Shown here one piece after another: positions 12,083 through 25,001 of a stretch of DNA of 64,000 bases. A model generated the notes under the pieces. The model searched no databases, was not told the origin of the DNA, and was given only the letters and a program-made list of their open reading frames with translations. The stretch covers positions 1,645,715-1,709,714 of the forward strand of contig JAINUG010000015.1 in the NCBI GenBank assembly GCA_029706075.1, written 5' to 3'. Every line of letters starts with the position of its first letter. Positions within the stretch are counted from its first letter, which is position 1. The stretch is from Aldrovandia affinis. Lineage: Eukaryota > Chordata > Actinopteri > Notacanthiformes > Halosauridae. The translations under genes were made by a program, and so were the position numbers.

Positions 12083-13620
12083 GCAAGACTAATGAGAGGA
12101 ATTAAAGAGCTCAGGAAAGACAGGGCTCTGACACATCGATCTCAGATCTGCCTCCCGCTCTGCCATCGTCTACGAAAGTCTGTCCAACACAATAACGGCC
12201 AACGTTGCGCCACGCGCCAGTTATTTCACTACACGGCGCTTCCACTACTCACACGTATTTATGGCGTGAATTCAATGCTAATTTGGCCGACTGCTCCATC
12301 ATAGGAGACAGGAAACGTTTCTCCTGCAACAGCGCGGAGCGGAGAGAGACGGGAATGCCGGAAGTGAACAAACGCTCAACGATGTCCTCTTCGTGGGCTG
12401 CCCTACTCGCTTGGCTGTTTACAAGCAAAGTCAATTCACCCAGTAAATCCGCAAATCTGAGGGAGACACTTTTTTTGCACAGTGGCGTTTACAAAGGTGG
12501 AGAAACCGACAGAGAGGCCAGGGCAAGTAGGGCTTAGGGGGCATTTAGGATGGCAAATCACTGGATACTGGAAAATGCTAAAATATAAATGTTGGGCAAT
12601 GGGTCAGAGGAGGTTGGGGAGTTCCCAGGCTCATCATAGGATGCAGATTGATTCTCACCTCGGTTAAAATTTTACATTTGAGCGCTATAGATTCCCTATT
12701 GAAGTAAAAGACAGTAGTGCTAGATGGGCAACTATTTTAATATTTTGGCAGATTTAACAGACACAGAACATGGAGTGCTTTGTGGAGGCAACACTCCGCG
12801 TGGTAGAGAAACACCGCTGCAGTCTCGCCACTCAAAACTAAGGACAAAACTGAAGCAACGGACGCAAACGAACACACTTCTGTGGAGAGCGACGGACGAG
12901 GCGCCTCGGTCAATCCGGGCAGCGAGGTGGAACGAGCCGGAAAGAGCTGGAGAAATAAATATATAAACGATCGCCTCGAAGAAATTATATATTCCTGCAG
13001 CGCTGCCAGGGGCCTGCTCTCTCGGGACGTGTCCCTTGGCTTGGTTCCTTGCCAATTAGGTTGCCGCTGGGCCGGGGGTTGACAACGGCGCTGAAAGAGG
13101 AGAGCAGCGCGCCGGCTGAAGTCTCGGCGCTCCCCGCTGTCGGGCGGAGGCCGGGAACCTTCGACGGCACGTTACCGTCTCCTGTCCTCCCGCGGCTGCC
13201 CTCGGTGTCAGTCCCCGAGACGGCGTTAGAGGACACGGGGGGCGAGAGCTCCGCCACAGCGTCGGGGAACGGGGGGTCGGAAATGTGCCATTACGCTTCA
13301 GCTTTAACACGGAGGAGATTGAGGCATACACTTGACCCCGAGCTCGGCGCTGACAGAAATACGTCCCCCATGCCCTCCGGGCGAAGTGAGCGAGTTCAGG
13401 TGTGCGCCGCGCGGACGCAGGAGGCCCGCGCTGCCAATGAGAAGTGCCCTGACAGAGACGCGGAGAGCACCAAAGGTCAGACCTATTGATTTCCAGCCAT
13501 CGTGAAAAGGGCAGGGTTACACAACATTAACGCACATTGATTGGCAGGGCTGTTGGGCCGGTTGCGGGTCTGCTCCGCTGGGAGGAAAGGGCACCTCCTC
13601 TGCCCTTCCCATCCTGATCC

Positions 13621-13668
13621 GGAGAGGTGGGAGGAGGAGGAGGAGGAGGAGGAGGGGTGGTGGGGGTG
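13621..13668. repeat. (GGA)n repeat with G-runs
   Basis: Eight or nine GGA units are followed by GGGGTGGTGGGGGTGGG, which fits a G-quadruplex pattern on the plus (template) strand. Confidence 0.9.
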
Positions 13669-15215
13669 GGATAAAAGTGGAAGTGGCAGTTCCTCAGAAC
13701 TCAAGTATATGCTGAATCCACCCACACGCTGAGGGTCAACACCCGCAAGCTGGGACGTGACGGAGACGCGCCGGGGCCACCGTTCTCCTCTTCCCACCCG
13801 CCGCAGTAATGAGGGCGCCCGCCTCGTCGCACACCCGCAGAGATCTTCCGAAATAGAGCCCGATGGACGAAGCGTGGCAGGCAGAGACAGACAGGAAATA
13901 TGAAAATAAAAAAAGAATGGCAACGGGAGGCCACAACGATCCTATGATATTCAAATAATTGTGTTGTGTGACTGAATGCAAATCCCTATCGGCAGTTTCT
14001 CTGACAGTCACACACTTGCAAAGCAGACTTGTGTATGTGTGTGTGTGTGGGGGGTTGCTGGGTCACTGCTAATGAGAACTTGAAGAGAGACAACAAGGAC
14101 AAGTGCCCAACATCTTAATGAAACTTTGCTGGGAAATTATGTTTGCGTAAGCATGATTTTCGATGATGCCCCCCATCACGGTGTACGGAAACACAGCGGG
14201 CTGAGAAGCAGGGGGGGGGGGTGCGAGCGCTGCGGCTTTGGGAACGAACATTACAAACAAACGGAGGCGGGCAATTCAGCGGTCTGTGCTCCTGGCGGTT
14301 CAGCTCAACCCTGACCTTCGACCCGGGCGGCTTTTCTGAAGCGGCGGAAAGCGCCCACGAGGGGACCCGTTCCCGCTCGCCACGCGCCCTTCAGGATTAT
14401 TAAAGAAAATTGCTATAACAATTTACATACAGCTTGTGCGGCAGAATCCTTTCTTCTGCGATAATGGCACAACAAAACTGGGGGTGGAAATGACGTCCTC
14501 TCCGCCGCTGCATTGTGCACAGGGGACAACGGAGGCGTGAGCCCACGCAGGGTGGGGGTCAGCTTCCTCCGCCGGGGTGGGGTCGGACCCGCGTCGGCAC
14601 GGCTGCGAGGTGTGGGCGTCCTTTTTCGAAAAAACGCTTACGAACAAAGCCGCGAGGAAGACGTCCACAGTGTCGCTACTGAAGGCTGGGGGTGAATTAT
14701 TCAGAAGCCTTCTCGGTCAGCTGGCAGAGAGACCTCTTCATCGCACTGGAACTGCCAAGTTTTGGAAAGAGGAGTTTCCACTGGAAAGGCTCATGGGTTC
14801 ACTCGAGTGTTCAAGGTGAAGCTTCCTTGAGCAAATGCAAGAGAGGTTCATTTTGACACATATTTGGCAGAGTTAAAAGGAAGTTAGGAAGTAAAAAAAC
14901 TGGGAGCAATGCAGCCAGGCAAGGTGGCAAATCGACTTGGTCCAGAGCAGCTAAAAGTGTAATCAGGAAGTGCTCTCCCTGGTGCTGGGAGTTTTTGCCC
15001 CCCTCACCCCCTCCCCAGAAACAGCAGTGATCACCGGGCACCGTGGGGCTCCCACTGACCCAGTGATTACCATACCCATCGCTTTATGCCTTTCTCTGAC
15101 TTTCATGCTAGACTGAATTTGTGTATTGTGCCAGTGCATACTTTTTATTCAGTTAGTAACTGGGCCACGGTGCCTTTTGGCGACACTAGACTATTATTCT
15201 CTGGCGAACACTCGC

Positions 15216-15303
15216 AGGTATGTAAAATACATTCGAAATATTCAAAAGGGAAAGGGATATCAACTGGGGGGGGGAGACAATTCTTCTCCAGTGTAGTTTA
15301 GGC
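15216..15303. repeat. 88-bp direct repeat, copy 1
   Basis: It runs from AGGTATGTAAAATACATTC to TGTAGTTTAGGC. It is identical to 15362-15449 except for one base (G/A) and is separated from it by 58 bp that begin like a hAT transposon end. Confidence 0.95.
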
Positions 15304-15361
15304 CAGTGGTTCTCAACCTTTTTTGTGCTCTGTACCACTAAAATATTTTCAACAATCCCCA
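15304..15361 (+). mobile_element. hAT-like terminal fragment
   Basis: The 58 bp starting CAGTGGTTCTCAACCTTTTT match the well-known terminal inverted repeat of hAT (Charlie-type) transposons. The opposite end and any transposase are absent. Confidence 0.6.
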
Positions 15362-15449
15362 AGGTATGTAAAATACATTCAAAATATTCAAAAGGGAAAG
15401 GGATATCAACTGGGGGGGGGAGACAATTCTTCTCCAGTGTAGTTTAGGC
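15362..15449. repeat. 88-bp direct repeat, copy 2
   Basis: This is the second copy of the 15216-15303 unit with one mismatch, so the duplication is recent. Confidence 0.95.
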
Positions 15450-15718
15450 AACACCTCCATTATTGAGCATTTTATGAATTATAATGAAAACAGGGCTCTG
15501 CTCTGACAGCAGGATAACAGGTATGTAAATGCACATGAGAGCAAGAGAGAGAGAGTGAGAGAGAGCAGACAGAGAAGAGAGACAGTCAATCAGGCGGATT
15601 GTTTGCTAAAAGATGCCAGCTCACAGAGGAGCCAACATCTGCCCTGAAACGGCGAGCAGTCCCAACCCCCCCCGTGCAGTGAAGAGGGCTCGGCGGCAGG
15701 AGGGTGGGCAGGACTCAC

Positions 15719-15815
15719 CTCAAACTTCTGCCTCAGCTCCTCATTGCCCTCTTCCCCCTCAGGTGGGACAGGGACGTTGAAGTACTCACCCTCCTCCTGG
15801 CCGAGCAGTTTGAAC
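15719..15815 (-). CDS. prkcb: PRKCB exon 8: end of C2 and start of the V3 hinge
   Basis: This 97-nt exon has an acceptor ending CTCACAG and the donor GTGAGT. One base completes Trp, then 32 codons read FKLLGQEEGEYFNVPVPPEG and EEGNEELRQKFE. It forms the C-terminal edge of C2 and leads into the flexible V3 hinge. YFNVPVPPEG is diagnostic for beta; alpha has YYNVPIPEGD. The polypyrimidine tract before the acceptor is a (CT)n microsatellite on the sense strand (15824-15847). The exon ends at a codon boundary, as exon 9 requires. Confidence 0.98.
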
Positions 15816-15823
15816 CTGTGAGA

Positions 15824-15847
15824 CAGAGAGAGAGAGAGAGAGAGAGA
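15824..15847. repeat. (GA)n forming the exon 8 polypyrimidine tract
   Basis: About 12 GA units on the plus strand read as (CT)n on the sense strand, directly upstream of the exon 8 acceptor. Length changes here would change the polypyrimidine tract. Confidence 0.9.
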
Positions 15848-15959
15848 CGCCATTAGAGCTCCACCTCCGCCCCCCCAGAGTGCCACAACACAGAGCGCAC
15901 TTCACACAGCTAGGACATTGGACAATTACAGCTCACTCAATCAGAGGAAAGGACACTTT

Positions 15960-16340
15960 TTATGCTACTATAAGTGTCTGTTGAAGGATGCAACATCATT
16001 CTTCCATCAGAAATTCCATAATTTGGTGTTTTGTTGATGGTGGTGGAGAAAGTTGTCTCGGGCGCCGCCCCAGAATCAACCGTAAGTGTAGAATTGGGTT
16101 CAGATCTGGTGACTGAGACGGCCATGGCATATGGTTTATTTTATTTTCATGCTCATCAAACCATTCAGTGGTTATCCTGGACGAGACCACTCCCATCAGG
16201 ATAGAAATGCTTCACCATAGGATGAAGGTGATCACTCAATGGCTTTGTATTTATTGCCATTTACCTTGCCCTCTAAGGGGGTGGTGGATCTAAACCATGG
16301 CAGAAAAATGCACCCCATACCATAACAGACCTGACATAAC
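15960..16340 (-). mobile_element. Tc1-type transposase C-terminal remnant
   Basis: On the minus strand the codons include WFDEHENKINHMPWPSQSPD, LNPI and PPPSTKHQIMEFLMEE, typical of the last third of Tc1/mariner transposases, preceded by nucleotide sequence resembling the usual upstream coding. Part of the middle is missing and no flanking terminal inverted repeats were seen. Confidence 0.85.
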
Positions 16341-17510
16341 CCTTTACTTACTCAAGTGTTTCCTTTATTTTGGCAGTTACGTGTAGGTGGGCTGAATTGC
16401 TTATTACAGCACTTTTGTGACTGACACATAAATGTGATGTCAGTGTCCTTATTCCATTATAGCATTGTATATCTAACTAGCACATCCAAGTGGATATGTC
16501 TCACTATTTATTTTGTAAATCGCAAGCAAATTCACTACTTCTGTTTGCGGGAGGGCTTTTGAGAGATGTAAATGGCATTCAGCATCCAGAGTTGAAAAGG
16601 TCACATGACCTCCTCATAGTCGAAGGCCTCAAGGCCTGATTCGAGGACGATGACGTACAAGTTTGAATCGGAATGGGGGTGTTGGTATCTGCAGTTATGC
16701 CACTCGACCTATGCTAAAGCCTTTTGGTGTGCACACAAACATACTCTGCAGTTCAAGTGGTTGACTTGCATTCACATGGATTTTTCAAGAGAGAGTGGTT
16801 GAAAACTGCAAGTGAATGCAAGAAAATGCATGTGTATGCCCTGAAAAAGAAGGGCCTTGTTTTAAGCAACCAAAAGCGGGAAGCTGGGAGAGCAGGGATG
16901 CTATTTGGCATTTAAACAGGAAACTTCATTCAGCGCCCATTACATACTGTAAATACTGGACTCCAATACCATCCTCACCGCTCAGTTTCAATTGATTGCT
17001 TTCACACTGACAGTAATTCTCTAATCGATATGAATAAAAGAGATGTGCTAATTGGCAAGTGCATTGAAGTGTTCTGGATGATGAAATAATGGATGGTGTT
17101 GGCATTGCCTAATACCTGATACAGGCAGTAATTACCGACTGAAAAAAACACACACAAAAAAACTGTCTCCGAATCTCAAATGTCTATGTGGCAACTGTCA
17201 AGCAGCCCACAAGTGATAAGTGACTCAAAAGAGTGCCAGCGTAGCTTTGATGTTCAAGGAACTTTGAGAGTGGGTTGAAACATTTATGTGCGCTGCCGGG
17301 TTGACTGCTATTTTTGTGGTTGACGAAAGTGTCTTTTCGAAGCAATGTGGTGAGACGTTGTGATGTCACTGTGCCTCTATCATTGACGTTGCAGGTAGCG
17401 CTGGTGAGGAAGGTACAATGCCTCTGTCCACCGCGCCTCGCAAAACCTGACCCCTCCCACCCCAGGGCTCGGAGACCAGACCAGCTGTACGCTGCTGCCC
17501 AAATGAGCTT

Positions 17511-17822
17511 CTTCTCTCTCTCGCTTTACCCTCCCTCTCAGTCTCTCTCTCTGTCTCCCTCCCTCTTACCTCTCCCTCCCTATCTATCTCTCTAGCGCTC
17601 CCTCTCTCCATCTCCCTCCCTCCCTCCCTCCCACTCTCATCCCTCCCTCCTCCCCTCTCTCATCCCTTGCTCCCTCTCTCCCCATCTCTCTTGCTCTCCC
17701 TCTCTCCCTCCCCATCTCTCTAGCTCTCCCTCTCTCATCTCTCTCTCGCTGTCTCCCTCCCTCACTCTCCCTCCCTCTCTCTCTCCCTCTCTCCCTCTCT
17801 CTCCCTCCCTCCCTCCCTCTAA
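17511..17822. repeat. TC/CCT pyrimidine tract
   Basis: About 310 bp of nearly pure pyrimidine on the plus strand, made of TCTC and CCTCCC blocks. It is a candidate for triplex (H-DNA) formation. On the sense strand it is purine-rich. Confidence 0.95.
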
Positions 17823-18277
17823 AGCAGTGCACTTTGTAGACTTTTGTGTCTCTTCTCCTTTTCTCCCTCAAACGCTTGCTTCTCATTAAAAGCTCACAAT
17901 TTGGTACCGTCAGCAGAACGGGCGAGAACAAGCACTTACACTGAATAACTTCACCGTGATAAGATGTGCAGCAAAATATGAGTCTTTAAAATAAAGGAGT
18001 GTGAAAAATAATTACAGAGAAAAACCGTGGCCTGTGGAAAGGAGAAGGAGAGCCGCTTGTCAGAATTGTGCTTCTCTCCCGGATGCCTAACACATAACAC
18101 GGAATCGAGAAGAGAAGCAAGGCGCCTGTCCCCGGATGTCGGTTAGAACACCCGATGAGTAGGGGATCAGGCGCAGAGATCTGTTGGTCTTCTGATGGGT
18201 CTGGTTAGGCCCGGGTATGTGAAGCGTGCTGACCTGAGGACGAGTCCATCGCGCGGCGGGACCCTGGGCCGGAGCGT

Positions 18278-18368
18278 CGCGCGATAACATCACGCGATAT
18301 CGTCACGCGATAACGTCACGCGATAACGTCACGCGATAACGCCACGCGATAACGTCACGCGAAACGCG
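18278..18368. repeat. 13-bp CpG-rich minisatellite
   Basis: Seven head-to-tail units of consensus CACGCGATAACGT, the first and last partly diverged. Each unit has three CpGs and, across the junction, ACGTCAC, which contains a CREB/ATF half site (TGACGT on the other strand). CpG content is far above the neighbouring sequence. Confidence 0.93.
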
Positions 18369-18869
18369 ACGAAAACCCCTCGAACGATTCGATGAAGGGG
18401 AGCGCGAGGCAGAGGAGTTTTCTGTAACAGGCCCTTGATCCACACAGCTACACACCGCCAGTTCACCAGGAGAGGGGGGATACGTGAAGGCAAAGTCAAA
18501 CGACTGGTAGCTCCATATCCTTCTGGAGGAAGTGCCGGGCCGTTTCAGCAGGCGGCAGACATCGCTCCGTAAGATGCGCGTCGTCTACACTGATTAAACA
18601 GAGCACTGGGGAAGAAGCACCGTGCAAACACCATGTTGGTACCGACATCACGGGAGTGCCAGGTAGCCCCACACCACCTACGCACAGGTCTCCCCAACTG
18701 TGCACTCGCCTACAAACGGGGGCGCACGATAAAGGCATTTTCACGGAGGCGTCCGACGGAGAGAGCGCCTACGTGCGCAAGACTGAGCGCCTCTACCTGC
18801 GCGAGTCCCCCACAGAGCTCGGACATGGCGCGCTTTGCCATCCAATCATCGAGAGCCTCCGCTCACTCA

Positions 18870-19974
<1,105 letters not shown>

Positions 19975-22221
19975 TTATGGGGAATAGACAACCACTGAAA
20001 AAAGCCCCCGTGATATTTAGCTAATCGACACTCTGAACGTAGTCATCGCTTTGCAACACCAGTCTGACAAAAGCCCACTGCCACCTGTCTGCCACCTAGC
20101 CCTTCTCAACGGTCCCAGACTGTGAATTGCATCGTTACACGGGACCCATTAAAAACCACCCCCAGATTTCATTTTAGACATTTTAGACATCGGCTGGCAC
20201 AGCCCTACGGTTGGGAGTGTGTGGAACGTCTCCTCGCAAAGCCGGACACTGCCGGGTATTCCTGGAGGAAATTACCACCGCCAAGATCCCTGCAATAAAT
20301 CCTTTAAAACTCGATAGGTTTTGGGCGGAGGATGCCTTCGCTCCGTGTGATTGTTCAGCCATTACTCCTGTAATGGGATTTGTTTTCATTGCGTTTCTTC
20401 CTCCTCCCCCCCACCACTTCAGCAACGCAACAATTTGCATTTGATAATACATCTAATTAATCAGGTAAAGCAGCTGCGGTCTCAGGATTCTTTCGCGCTA
20501 TGATTTACGGGGCCGCGAGCGGCTCCAGAGGTGTGGGGCACGAAGGAAGGAACACTTTCTCTCGGAGATAACAAGGCTGCAGCACGGTCGGAGTCTACTT
20601 GTAATTACGTGCCTTTGCTTATAGGCTTCGAGGCCTCGAGGCCTGGGTTCTGACTATTCCAACTGACGTTTTCATGGAGGGAATATGGAACCAGAGCTAG
20701 TTTTTAAATTGACAGTACCGCAAAAGCTTTTTCCGCCATTCCAAATGCGGCGAGATGGCCTGGACTTGCCGAACCACGTTAACGCCCCTAGACCCGTCAG
20801 CTTCGACCACCTCAGGGTGTCAAGGGCTAGCGCAGCGCAGATTCTTCGCTGGATTGCGGTAATATTAAATGAACCTTCGCTTCAAGACTGGTCCCTCACA
20901 AGTGAGAACCCATGGTCGGAAGTTCTGCCTACATTGGCAGCTGGGTGAGGTGTAGGTATTAAGAGTCAGACTGGCGGCAGTAGAGGGCCCAGGAACCTCC
21001 ACGTGAGAACGTGAGAAATCAGGTCACGGCATTTGGAGCTCCAAATCCTACTCCACATCTCCCCCTTCTGTGGAGAAGCAAAGGAACTCCGCTAATCTGC
21101 TCTGGTTCAGGGTGGAGGGCTTTCCGAAGATGCTCTGCATTTCCAAACTCTGACCCAGAGAGCCGAGCCCACCCTACGGCATGCCGAGGTCCATAAACCC
21201 ACATTAAACCAGTGCACAGATGACGATGGCAGATAATGGTCTTTGACAACACAGTCAATGTTATCTCCATGACTTATACAGATTTCTCAAATAAATGTTT
21301 AAGAAAGACAGGGGGTGTGGGGGGGTGGAAGGACTTTTAATCTGAGAATTGCCATTTTCGGGCTGTATTTAAGAATTCATTAGGTGTAAGTGACAGGGCT
21401 TTGCACTGAATGGAGAGAAATGCTTCCATTCATCTTGTGCTACACTGAACAGACCTGCACTGCCTTGAAGTGACAGGAAATGATAGAGGACAGCATGATG
21501 GATGAAAAATGGCCACAGTCAGAGCTTATGCACTGAATTCAGCAGGAGAGCCTCGCAGGTCCCCCAGACAGAAAAGCCTCTCTCGTTAACTATTCAAAGG
21601 CTAACAAAATGTAATTACATTCCCTGGAAAAAGGAAAATGAAAAATTAAATGCACAAACAAGAGTGCCGGAGAGCTCAAATTAACAGCAGTGAACATTAA
21701 CGCAGACTTGCGCTGTCGCGACTGTGCGCAAGGTAATACCGCTTTACACCTCCTAAACACAGGAAACTCTGAAAATACCTGATCTGTAATGTGAGCCCTT
21801 GCTCTGAGCCACAGGCCGGTTCCAATCAGAGCTGTATTGTCCTTGGATTTTTGACTTTGTGTCTCCGGTTGCTGCATACAGAAAGATCCTATGTCCGAGT
21901 CTTCCCTGAGACTCGTCCTTTACACTAAAACGTGCGCCCTGCCACGCCTAGCGGAGCAGTGGAATATGAGGGCCTGCTCTGTGGCCAGACAGCCACAAAA
22001 CTCCAGGGGGCTCCCCGCCGCTCTCTGTGTGAGCTGCACAGCGTGGGAAGGAGGGGGAATCGATAGTGGGGAGGCCCTGTCATAAATTTCCCCTAACTGA
22101 TTAAAAGTCTAAATGCTACATTTCCCCTCAGGGACCCTAATGCAATATAAACAGCGGTTTTGCGATCAATATACAATATAAACTAGTCACTGGGACTCCA
22201 CCTAGCTCAGTGGATGTAGGT

Positions 22222-22247
22222 GGGGGCTGGGGGGTAGGGGGGTTGGG
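22222..22247 (+). other. G-quadruplex motif
   Basis: Four G-runs (GGGGG, GGGGGG, GGGGGG, GGG) are separated by two-base loops (CT, TA, TT). It lies on the plus strand, which is the template strand for PRKCB. Confidence 0.8.
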
Positions 22248-24926
22248 ATTTGAGCCAATCAGAGAGAACCTACGTGACAATATTCTCATTCATAATACCA
22301 GCAGTTTTCTGGGGAGGGAGAACGGTGTGGGCTGCAAGTAAATGGTACAAGCGGCTGGGTGTGAATATTTAACAAATGTCCCACTTCAACTCAGCTGCTA
22401 TACAGTACAGTGGGCTTTACAAATCAGGACACTATGGATTTAGCCTTTTGCGTTTGCAGAAATGATTGTTTCATTAGCCATTACATCGAAACAATTCACT
22501 TTTTGAACTTTAGAGGACACAAAGACTAGTTTCCATTTATAGTAGATGTAAATGAATAGGAACGTCCTACGGTAATGATTAATTATTCAGTTGCTAATAA
22601 AATGAATAAGCACGATGAACACTGCATGTAAGGAACAGAGGTGTGTTGATCCTTTCTGGATCACTCTGGTGGATAACATGCTTCGCAATATCGTAAATTC
22701 TGATAATAAAACAACACAATTACAGAGCTGGCACCCTGGGAATAACTTCAAAACAACAATTAAAGCAGGAATATGCTAGTTTCTAATTAATTGCCTAATT
22801 GAGTCCATTGTGCCTTTAAGTGTGAATGCTCGTCGTTGCAGAAGAGCAGCGAATGAAATAAAAGCCTGCAAGCTTCCCCGCCTCGTTTCTGCTGGTTTCT
22901 GGTGCTGTTCAGTTAGGCAGCAAAGGGCCATTTTGTGGGAATACCGAGTCTCAAAAGCTTGGAGCTGAACATCATTTGCAAGACCAATTAAAACCCCATA
23001 TATCATTGTGTGGAACAATAGCGCCAAGCTGGTACTAATGCAGCCACGTCTTGCCTGATAGAGTGGAAAATAAACTGGAATTACTCCGTTCAAAATATCA
23101 TTATTGAGCCCCCAGATAAAGAATTATAAAAACCTGTCCAAAATTAATGATGTGTTCAATCTTGGGCAGACACAATGTACTAAACTTAATCTCCTGTTTC
23201 AGAAACATTTAAATTCCCACTAACGACCTCAAATTAATATGTGCCTCGTTTTATCGCTGTGCACGTGAGCAAAACATTGGCCCATTTTATTCTCCCGTCT
23301 TGCTTTTGGGCCCAGCTTGAGACCGAGCAAGCCAATTTGTGTGGTTGCTGCACTGTAAACTCCATGTATGTGTTGTGCATCCATGTGAATAAGCAAAGAT
23401 GTAAATGGCTTTACTTCCCGAAGCATGTACCAGACATTTAACAAACAAACCAATCAGGAATACAACTTGCATTTGAATGTGCAAATCGTACAAGTATAAT
23501 GATCTAGCCCTTAATCAGACTCCAATGCTAGATCTACACTAGATCAGTCACCTTATAATGAACTATCAAATAATAAAAACAAAGATCCATGATGTAAAAG
23601 ATTCATGAAAGAATCATCTCTTGACACACTGCCAAACAAGTTACTGACCATCCAGGCATCAAAGAACAGGAAACACAAGGAACATTTATGTGAACCCATA
23701 TTAATCAGACAGTAATGTGGACATTGAAGGAGAGAGGGAGAGAGAGAGGAGGGAGCAATTACACTACAAATGCACTGTACTTCCAGAACATTTGAGAATA
23801 CTCTGAAGAGAAAGAATTAACTAAAAGACTTAGACTTTAAAATAAGGCTTTAAATAGAAAGAAAATCATAGGTCTAAAAATGCAGAGAGCTTCATCACTT
23901 TCAAAAAAACGCCACCCGGCTTCGTTGCTCCATTAAAGTCCTTCCTGGTCGCACACAGGCTCTTCGACCATACAATTCACTGCACTGACTGTTGGTGCTT
24001 TCCGACGGTGTGCCCAGGACAATCCAATAGCCACCAAATTGACATCTGTTTGTGTCTCTCTTCTGAAGGATGTAGGTCAATCGTTGTGCTATTGATCCCC
24101 TAATGTACTTTCCACCAGTGGCCCAACAAGCACGATGCCCATCTATGGAGAAGCAGTCCACAGTCCAGACAAAATTACACAGGAGGGGAACTACAGGGCC
24201 AACACCAGAGGCGACAATAGGGCAGACTTACAGCAATACCGACAGCTGCTCCAAAACTATAGCTTACCTTATCTTAGGTACCACAATATGTCTATCTGTA
24301 TTGTGAAAACTGCTACAATGTTTGTGGTACGAAGGCCTGTGGCAAAACAAGCCCTGTTCTGACACAATTTCACCCAAATGTTTGCAGTTCACCAAGTTAG
24401 TAAGTGTAGGTTTCTATCCTGTCTAAGAGGATGCCAAGCTTTCTCTAAATCCTTTGACGGTGTTTCTTGGGTGTCTTTCTCTGGTGAGCTGAGCTAGCCA
24501 GTCAATGCAGTAGCAAATGTAGGAACAGTGCGACTTGTGGATGAGAGAAAAGGAGCTGCACTGAAGAAGCCAACAAAATGGACACTACAGCAAAGACGTG
24601 AAATGTGAAATGTAAATGAACATTTTTGAAAAATGTGATCCCTGTCCACCAAGACATCATGGTTTCCCAGTGCATTACCTGAACGGGAATTTCCTTATTC
24701 ATTGTTGTAATACAAAAACAACGATGTACATGTATATATTTTTGCAAATATAAGAAATATTCAAGTTAAAATGAACAAAAACGAATATTTTTCTCAGCAA
24801 ATTCCTGTTCAGCTTACGGAAACTTCTACATCTCCCATAATGCATTCATTTTTCTTATGCACTGCAATCTGGGAAAATGAGGCAGTGGGGAAAATGAAAG
24901 AATGGATCACTTTGGGTCTTGTGTAC

Positions 24927-25001
24927 AATGTAACTGAAATACCAATGTAACTGAAATACCAATGTAACTGAAATACCAATGTAACTGAAATACCAATGTA
25001 A
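24927..25001. repeat. 17-bp tandem repeat
   Basis: Four perfect copies of AATGTAACTGAAATACC plus a partial fifth (AATGTAA). Confidence 0.97.

Larger units (their letters stand above)
10131..15718 (-). other. prkcb: PRKCB intron 8
   Basis: This intron is 5,588 bp. It contains a GA tract (10611-10717), a SINE (11004-11150), a CTC repeat (11735-11780), a GACAGA-rich tract (11857-12082), a GGA repeat (13621-13668), and an 88-bp duplication around a hAT-like end (15216-15449). GC- and CpG-rich segments lie near 11160-11500, 13080-13480 and 14200-14700; these could be regulatory, but nothing specific shows it. The rest (12090-13080, 13700-14200 and 14700-15215) shows nothing recognisable. Confidence 0.85.

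Noticed and set aside
13049-13489. CpG-rich segment with a 146-codon frame as an alternative first exon or promoter
   Set aside because: No match to PKC N-terminal sequence and no donor linking in phase; GC-richness alone is not enough.
18278-18368. Short regular repeats resembling a CRISPR array
   Set aside because: The 13-bp units are directly adjacent with no spacers, in a vertebrate intron.
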